In this document: in pieces, positions 57,060 to 64,000 of the stretch
How positions within the stretch are numbered: the stretch's first letter is position 1
Layout: the number at the start of each line of letters is the position of its first letter
Assembly (NCBI GenBank): GCA_963965975.1
Contig: OZ014422.1
Span: 5,541,155-5,605,154 of the forward strand
Direction: 5' to 3'
DNA length: 64,000 nucleotides
From: Xestospongia bergquistia
Taxonomy: Eukaryota; Porifera; Demospongiae; Haplosclerida; Petrosiidae
Notes under the pieces: generated by a model
The model's database searches: none
The model's input: only the letters and a program-made list of their open reading frames with translations
Told to the model about the DNA's origin: nothing
Program-made: the position numbers and the translations under genes

Positions 57060-58692
57060 ATGGCTCTTCTTGTGGTATTTTTCTTAACTTTATTTGTCTT
57101 AACTGATGGTATGTAAGATCATTAGTACTGATATCTGTCATTAAAATTGTTTGTGTTATATAGCTTACTTTTATAAGACTAGGTAGATGGGGTACAATAT
57201 AATATATATAGTTAGTTCTATTCTATAATAGAGTATCTGTGTAACTGACTTGTTCTTTTGCAATACATTTTTATGTGAGGAAATGTTTATAGTGTGATTA
57301 TAAGTAAAATAGCTATCCTTTCTTTTAGAAAGTGTACAATTTATACAAATCTACTTATAATAAAGTTACCTACAAATATTTGCTCAGTTTGCTATATAAT
57401 ACAGGGATTTGGTTGATTCTTTAACTATATTTGCTCAGTTTGCTGCATAATATGAGGAGTTGGTTGATTCCTTAACTGTATTTGATCAGTTTTAATGATA
57501 GCTACCTGTTAGTGTCAAACAGTCATCATTTAAGTGTCACAACCTGTTAGTGTTGATTATGACAAATATTTTATAATTATTTGGTAATTTATATCAAGTT
57601 ATAACAGTTAATTTTTTCTTAACAATCTGCATTAATTGTATAATATGACCATTAAAACAATATATTTTTTAAAGCTGACATTACTCATCATTTTAACAAT
57701 TTTGAATTCTTTTATAGCTCAAACAATTGGTACATTACAACTAGTCATCAATGATCGTAGCACCATCTATTATACCTCTGGTATTGTTGAGGTCTACTAC
57801 AATGATACATGGGGCACTGTTTGCTCTACCAGTACCTTTGGACAGACTGAGGCTGATGTTGTGTGTCGTCAACAAGGTTTTACTGGTGCTAGCAGTTACT
57901 CCACTGCTGGTCAACAGAGTTATGGAACTGCTAGCAACAGTATTATATCCAGTGTAAACTGTGGTACAGTAACTAACTATCTAGTTCTCTTCCAGTGTGA
58001 TGTGACTTTTATGTCTGATGTGTGCTTGCCATCTAATGCTGTCACTGTCAACTGCTGTAAGAAAAACATAAAAAGTCTTTGCAGTAATTTTTCTTTTCCT
58101 ATATAGTATCCACAAGAATTTGGGACAGTCCCTATGCAGGTCAATTACGACTTCAACGAGGTCAATACTCCAGTGAGGGACTTGTAGAGGTATACTGTAA
58201 TGGACAATGGGGTACAATTTGTGAATCGAATTTTGATCAAAATTCTGCAAGCACTGTTTGCTATCAACTTGGCTACACTAAAGCTTTGAACTATAGTAAC
58301 CTTGCAATGTATGTTTTATCATATAATAGTATAGTTGTTAAGATTATAGACTATTGAGACATTTTTTTGTATTAACAGAACTGGCAATGCATCTCAACCG
58401 ATTTGGTTAGATGATGCAGGTTGTAGTACTGTGTATAGCTGTCTATACTCTTGTCAGTCTTGTCCGTCATCTCAGAATACTATCTGTAATCATGCTCAGG
58501 ACATTACAGTTCAATGTAGTAGGTTATACACATTTTACTCTTGCATATTAAGTAGTCCGGTATCTTTATCTTGGTGGTTTTATCTTTAATTTTCTCTCTA
58601 GCTTATGATAGTGATAGTCAAGGAAGTAGTACTGGAGGAAGAGCAAGTGCTTGTGATTGTAAGATAATGCAGGTTGTAGTACTGTATATAGC

Positions 58693-58745
<53 letters not shown>

Positions 58746-59114
58746 AGTTGGGACTATTTTGTTTCCCATATAAGCTGAATGAGAAAGTATAGTAAATTAC
58801 CATACTAAGCACAATGAGGGACAGAATAGCCTTGGTTGTATTGATAATATAGATATAGATATAGATATAAAGTATATCTTAACAATGAATATTGCTATAA
58901 TAGTTGCATGTATTTGGTTCTTTTAAATTAACAAGTTAATATTCTCATTTTTGCTGTAGTGACTGATCTTATAAATGCCATTGCTAGGCTCATTGCTATC
59001 ATTGTGGGTGTGATTTTTGGATTGATTGTTCTTGTTATTATCTGTGCTGCTGTTCCATTATGTATTTGTTGCTGTTTAGGAGTTGGTATTTTTGCTGTTG
59101 CTGCAAGTGTTTGA
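57060..59114 (+). CDS. two-SRCR membrane protein, Cys/Gly/Ala tail
   Basis: Signal exon MALLVVFFLTLFVLTD. SRCR1 is a single exon from 57718, identical over most of its length to the gene at 36136, including the following intron. SRCR2 is split (GQLRLQRGQYSSEGLVEVYC, ASTVCYQLGY, PIWLDDAGC, CLYSCQSCPS). Its donor after SRCR2 is the weaker gtaggt. A lone-Cys stalk exon (AYDSDSQGSSTGGRASACD) is followed by an intron carrying a fragment of the upstream SRCR2 exon and an (AT)n run. The last exon gives the transmembrane segment (AIIVGVIFGLIVLVIICAAV) and LCICCCLGVGIFAVAASV. Confidence 0.86.
58697..58741. repeat. (AT)n run seeded in a duplicated exon fragment
   Basis: Lies immediately after a copy (about 58668-58697) of the SRCR2 exon sequence gcaggttgtagtactg..agctgtctat found at about 58416-58449. 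Confidence 0.85.
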
Positions 59115-59303
59115 ATCATTAACTATATACTAATCATATGTAGAAGTAATTTCACATAATTCACAATTACAATAATTTTATTTAATTTACGCCATTGTGA
59201 TTATTATTACTTGTGGCAGGATTGGGCAGTCAGATGCCCACTCGTTATTAATCGATAAGCGAGTTGGCTATATTATACAGCAGCGTACTAGCCGCTGTAA
59301 AGA

Positions 59304-61011
59304 ATGGAAATAACTGGCTTTTTTTTGTTGTTGGTAATTACTTTCTTTTATACTAATCAAGTGGAAGGTAAGTACGTTCCAAACTTTATTAGTACACTCT
59401 TGTGCCTACCAACGCATAAATGATATGTAATTCTTAAGCTTACTTTGCTTGTATATGTACAGCTCAAGGCAGAGGCTCAGTGAGGCTGTTTAATAATGGT
59501 AACACTTCTCCTAACAATACAGCAGGGATAGTTGAAGTTTATTATAACAATCAATGGGGTACTATTTGCCGTAGCAGTTACAATGGTGACACTGCCACAG
59601 TTGTCTGTCATCAATTGGGTTACTCTGGAGGCTATGAAAGCAATGGAAAGTAATGTAGCTATAGTGTTGTTGATGTACTAAATATGTCCTTGTCTATTAG
59701 TATCTTTAGTATAATATTATTATATCATGCACGATCTCTTTCATAAAAAAATACAAAAACTTTCCCATTGAACCTTGTAAATGTCCAAATAGCAGCAACT
59801 TAGCTGTTTAAACTATGTTTTAAACTATGAAGAGAGATGTATTTAATTTACATACATAATACATTATTGGTAATAACTATATGTTTGTATACATTTAATT
59901 TATGAGTGTTTTATAGCATCTTTTTTTGTTTATATAGCTATGGCAGTGTCACTAGTCAACTAGCAATTGAAGTTTCATCCTGTTACATTGGTAATCTTGT
60001 TATCTTGCAGTGTTGGTATAGTGTTAATCCATCATGTGATACTGATTTTCTTGCAGTCCAGTGTTGTAAGTTAAAAACATAATACATCACTCAGTATATA
60101 TTTATTACTGAATGATAAAAGTTCATTTTGCTAATAAGTTAATGAGTATTGTGTTAAATCCATCCTTAGATTCCATTCGTATTTGGAACAATCCATACTC
60201 TGGTATGTTACGTCTCCAAAATGGTCCATATGCTGGAGTGGGGCGTGCTGAGGTCTACTGTAATGGACAATGGGGTGCTATATGTTATGACAGTGGATTT
60301 GATAATGATGCTGCTAGTACCATTTGTACTCAATTGGGTTACACTAATGCAGAGGAAAAAAGTGCTGTCTCGTAGTAAGTGTCTATTGATTAGGATCATA
60401 TGATATAGTTTATGTTATCATAATCCTACTGTGTGTATCATTTCTAGATCATAATGGGAATTCATGCTTGTTTAACTATATTGATTTGTGTTATGTACAA
60501 ACATGTATCATCATATATGTTATGCACGTTAATCCTATTAGTTCTGGTACAATTTGGTTGAGTCAAATTTCTTGCTATGACACTTACTCTTGTCTAAGAG
60601 ACTGTGTGGGTGGCAGTTGTCCTACATCAAGTGTAACATGTAGTAGTGACAATGTAGCCAATGTGACTTGCAGTGAGTGACTAATGTCAGTGTAATCATG
60701 ATTTTATGTGAATTATATCTATTCAGGTTATATTGGTGATGATGGACTTGGGGGTAGTACCCAGTACACTTGTGACAATATATGTAAACATGTTTTTCTG
60801 TAGATACTCAAAAAATCCTTTTCTTTTTTCTTCTCACTTAGTTTCTGGCTTTTCTGATGCTATTATTGCTGGTATAGTTGTTGCTTCCTTTGTTGCATTT
60901 TTTTGTTGTGTTCTCATCATTGCACTACCTTTCTGCATTTGCTGCTGTCTTGGAGTGGGTATTGGAGCAGCTGCTGGCAGTGCCGGTGCCAGCACTTACT
61001 CTAATATTTAA
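59304..61011 (+). CDS. two-SRCR membrane protein, Gly/Ala tail
   Basis: Signal exon MEITGFFLLLVITFFYTN. SRCR1 is split over two exons (GSVRLFNNGNTSPNNTAGIV, TATVVCHQLGYSGG; then VSSCYIGNLVILQC), unlike its two upstream neighbours. SRCR2 (GMLRLQNGPYAGVGRAEVYC, ASTICTQLGYTNA, IWLSQISC, CLRDC with CVGGSC spacing) is also split. Stalk exon YIGDDGLGGSTQYTCDN; transmembrane AIIAGIVVASFVAFFCCVLI, then FCICCCLGVGIGAAAGSAGA and a few polar residues. It starts only 190 bases after the previous stop. A decayed copy of this gene lies at 62398. Confidence 0.85.
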
Positions 61012-62397
61012 ACTTACCAATATTAACTGTGTAATACTTAAAGTGGTTTATATCCTTTTCAATGCATACATGTTAATTAGTTAGTGAAGGCTAATATATT
61101 GTATCTTGTTAATATAAATGTGTTTTATGTAATGCTTAAAATTTGTTGTGGTACTATAACAGGATATTAATTAATTGAGGTCAATTACCTGCTAATGCGA
61201 TCACTGAGCTCAGTATTAAGGGGAATTCCTTGTGTTATATTAACCTACTACAAAAGTATATAAGTATATAGTACATAATGTCATTGACATTATATACTAT
61301 ATACTTTGATTTGAATGCAAAGTCAAGAAATAATTATCATTGTGCTTATAAAAGTATTTCATTGCTTAAGGCTATTACTCTGAGCTTATAGCATACATAT
61401 ACTGCTATTTAGACAGTCCTATATCTTCCTAGATATATAGATGATACATCTTGTATTGACATAGTATGTATGTATGAGCTCGAGCTTGACATAAAGTCAT
61501 AAGATTGAGATGTCATATGACTGGTCTCATAACTATACACAAGTCCAGTAAACTATAGGCAGTGTCAGTTACTATACTAATTATTGACAACATAGATGTA
61601 TCAGATTATAACTGTATGAACTAAGACACATCTAGTATGCATTGGAAATACTGATTTGTAATAAATTATTTTTTTATGATATACAGTGCCTAAATAAGCT
61701 TACGTTGTACCAAAATAAACTTATTTAGTACAGTAAATAAGCTTATGTTGTTATCATATGCTGAAATATACATAGACTCTGGTGTTTATATTATTATTCC
61801 TTAATGTATGATTATGATTGCTATGATTATAGTATATGATGCAGTAAAGTGTGCATATTTTGTCACAATCTAGTAAAGTTACATTCTTGTTAGCATTTTC
61901 TAATTTATGATGTAATTTTTGCAGAGGAAGAACAAATACCTGTAGATTTATTTGATATATCATCTTGGACAACAAATTGTAAAAAAAATAAACATTTGTA
62001 ATGATGATCTTACAGTACTCCACTACATATCATAAGTTAAATTTGCAATCATTATTTTACCTTACTCATTATATGATTAATACAGCTAGCATAAATACAA
62101 AGAGTTATTACTATTACTATTAGATACTGTACTTCTTTAGTACTAGCTCCCTTGATTGTGGGAAGCAGTTCGCTGTAGATTGATTAGGACTATGAATACT
62201 ATTATAGAGGAGGAGGGGGAGTAGCTCAATATATTGTCTGGGTAAAGGTGCAGGTTCTTTATAAGGGCTGTAGATATAAATAGATACTGATCTTAGTTTT
62301 CTTCTGTTGTTGGTAGTACGCTTCCTTTGTTCCAACCAAATAGATGTTAAGGTAGTGTTTATATGATGCTTTCTTGAAGATTTTCACTTTCTGTTAT
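61012..62397. other. intergenic with small palindromes
   Basis: No coding sequence seen. Holds an AT-rich hairpin at about 61261-61307 (aagtatatagtacataatgt / acattatatactatatactt) and short repeats of aaataagcttacgttg type at 61690-61750. Confidence 0.5.
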
Positions 62398-62985
62398 AGC
62401 TCAATTGCAAGGAAGAGGGTAAGTAAGGTTATTTAACAATGATAATATAGATCCTAGAGAAGGGACAGTTCAAATATATTTCAATTTGTAGTACAAGTGG
62501 TGTTAACAGTGATATTGTTACTGTTGTGTGCCATCAGTTGGGCTACTCTGGAGGAAGCCCTTGTTCCTCTAAGTAGAATTGAACAAATTGAATTGCTTAA
62601 TGCCAAAGTAGAGACTAATTGGTGCCCTCTCTCATTTCTAGCTATGATTTGGATAATAGTACTGCAGTGATAAGTCACATTATCTACAACACTAATTATC
62701 TGTCATTTTATTACAGTCTTCATATATATAATATTAATCCTCCAACATCACATACAGACATCAATGCTGTATTAGTTATATGTGGTAAGCAAGGAAAGGA
62801 GAGAGAGAGAGATACTGTATTTATTATTATTAGATTTCTATTATAAAGTTTGCAAATTGAGTATATATAGATATCACTCATATTTGGAACAACACATACT
62901 TTCATATGCTCCATCTCCAGGAAGGTTGATTTGCTGGAGAAGGATATGTACTGTAATGAATAATGGCAATGACAATAAATGACAC
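62398..62985 (+). pseudogene. decayed SRCR gene copy
   Basis: Three pieces in order resemble the gene at 59304-61011: AQLQGRG-stop-VRLFNND with VVCHQLGYSGG (62398-62575), an SRCR second half YDLDNSTAVISH ending at a donor near 62785, and a broken SRCR2 start with MYCNE (about 62875-62965). The SRCR1 exon has an internal stop and has lost the WGTIC region; frame breaks occur in SRCR2. A signal exon and transmembrane exon were not found. Confidence 0.75.
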
Positions 62986-64000
62986 TATCAGTCATGCATA
63001 TCTACTGAAGTTACCAATTCTTTTGATTGTATGGTGTTATTGTCTAATGCTGTAAGTTAGTAGTATATATATTTTATTAGGAAGATGTAATGAACAAGGT
63101 ATTTTTTGTCTCATATTATTGCTTTTTCACCCCATGTTACATTGGTAGGACAGACATAGGAGTCTGTGTAATGTATGATTCCTCTCTTGAAGACAATGGC
63201 CAGTTTGGAATACATATACTCTAAAAGTAAGGACTGTGGAGTTATATACTATCATTGTCCAATGAGCATATCTGTTGACAGGTATAATATACATGTCAAA
63301 TTCTGAAAACTTTTATTTTTATCTGTTCAAGTGAGGCAATTGGTAGTAATGGATAATGAAGTTCTACCTTTTTATACCACTTTTGAAACATATTGTCAAT
63401 CCCTTTGTCTTTTAAACCCTCCACAGAAAAGAACTAATAGGTAGTATGTTCACTCCATATAAGGAGTTAATGTGAGCTTTTCTTATGTCTTTACTTACAG
63501 TTTTCTTCTTAATACTATTGCATATTATGAGAATATAGCCATTGACTATCTGGAATGCTATTTAAATCTTTTTATTGGTAAATTATTGCATTTCATACAT
63601 TGTCATTGAGCCAACATTCACCACTTGAACTTGACTCCCACACTTGACGTAGATGCTGGAGATCAGTCCTTTTGACTTCAATTTGCTGTTTGCATGTTTG
63701 TTGTACATTCTTCCAAGAATTGACACAACTATTGAAGTAAGTGACTGCATTTGAAAACAGTTCTCTATATCTATGTAGTATACTATGGTAAATGTAATTA
63801 ATAGCAGCAACAACCTTTCTTTGTAGGAAGAGTGGATTCTGTTACTTTTCTCTTATTTGATAAACTTAGCTTCTTTTTGATATTTATGTTTCACCTATAT
63901 TGGTAATAGTGTGAAAAAGATGGAATAGTGTTGATAGAAATGTTGTAATTTACACCTAATGTCATATACCCATTTCACTAAGATCAATGTCAAAGTCAAG
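62986..64000. other. unassigned sequence to the window end
   Basis: No gene recognised. A minus-strand open frame at 63583-63813 (KHANSKLKSKGLISSIYVKC) has balanced composition around 63600-63740 and could be a fragment of an unknown or transposon-derived protein, but nothing supports it further. Decayed SRCR sequence may extend to about 63200. Confidence 0.4.

Overview
The window reads as an animal nuclear genome, most likely a demosponge (Amphimedon-like). This rests on AT-rich DNA, small GT-AG introns (many of 45-60 bases), tightly packed genes, recognisable single-copy metazoan genes (UBXN6, TEX9, SIN3, GPATCH4, a Rab8-type GTPase, SMU1), and a large local expansion of scavenger-receptor cysteine-rich (SRCR) membrane proteins of the kind known from sponges. 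The species call is inference; no search was run.

Bases 1-18.5 kb are a dense block of conserved genes. The first gene (171-3055, +) is the most unusual: a CAP-Gly domain, then a caspase fold whose catalytic His and Cys are replaced by Asp and Ser, then a C-terminal death domain. It is followed by UBXN6 (-), sharing a 131-base promoter with TEX9 (+); SIN3 (-), tail to tail with TEX9; GPATCH4 (-), head to head with a Rab8-like GTPase (+).

Bases 19.4-42.7 kb hold seven SRCR-type I membrane-protein genes: one with six SRCR domains and a long signalling-type tail, and six with two SRCR domains. One gene (26.7-28.4 kb) is on the minus strand. SMU1 (splicing factor) sits inside the cluster. Bases 53.4-61.0 kb hold three more two-SRCR genes, and degraded SRCR copies lie at 43.2 kb (-) and 62.4 kb (+). 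The shared plan is signal-peptide exon, SRCR1, SRCR2, small stalk exon with a single Cys, transmembrane exon and variable cytoplasmic tail. Ectodomains are alike while tails differ (PPxY, YEEI, NPxY, YxxPhi or Cys/Gly/Ala-rich), which fits a family of surface receptors or adhesion molecules wired to different intracellular partners. Near-identical SRCR1 exons in three genes point to gene conversion.

Between the two SRCR blocks (42.8-53.4 kb) the DNA is gene-poor: a roughly 58-base minisatellite of about 60 copies whose minus strand carries a splice acceptor and donor in most units, shorter repeat arrays, a kynurenine 3-monooxygenase pseudogene joined to an ankyrin-repeat fragment, and a roughly 450-base foldback element. 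CT-rich microsatellites repeatedly sit directly before splice acceptors. Gene ends given are coding ends assembled by hand from splice signals; UTRs are not resolved.
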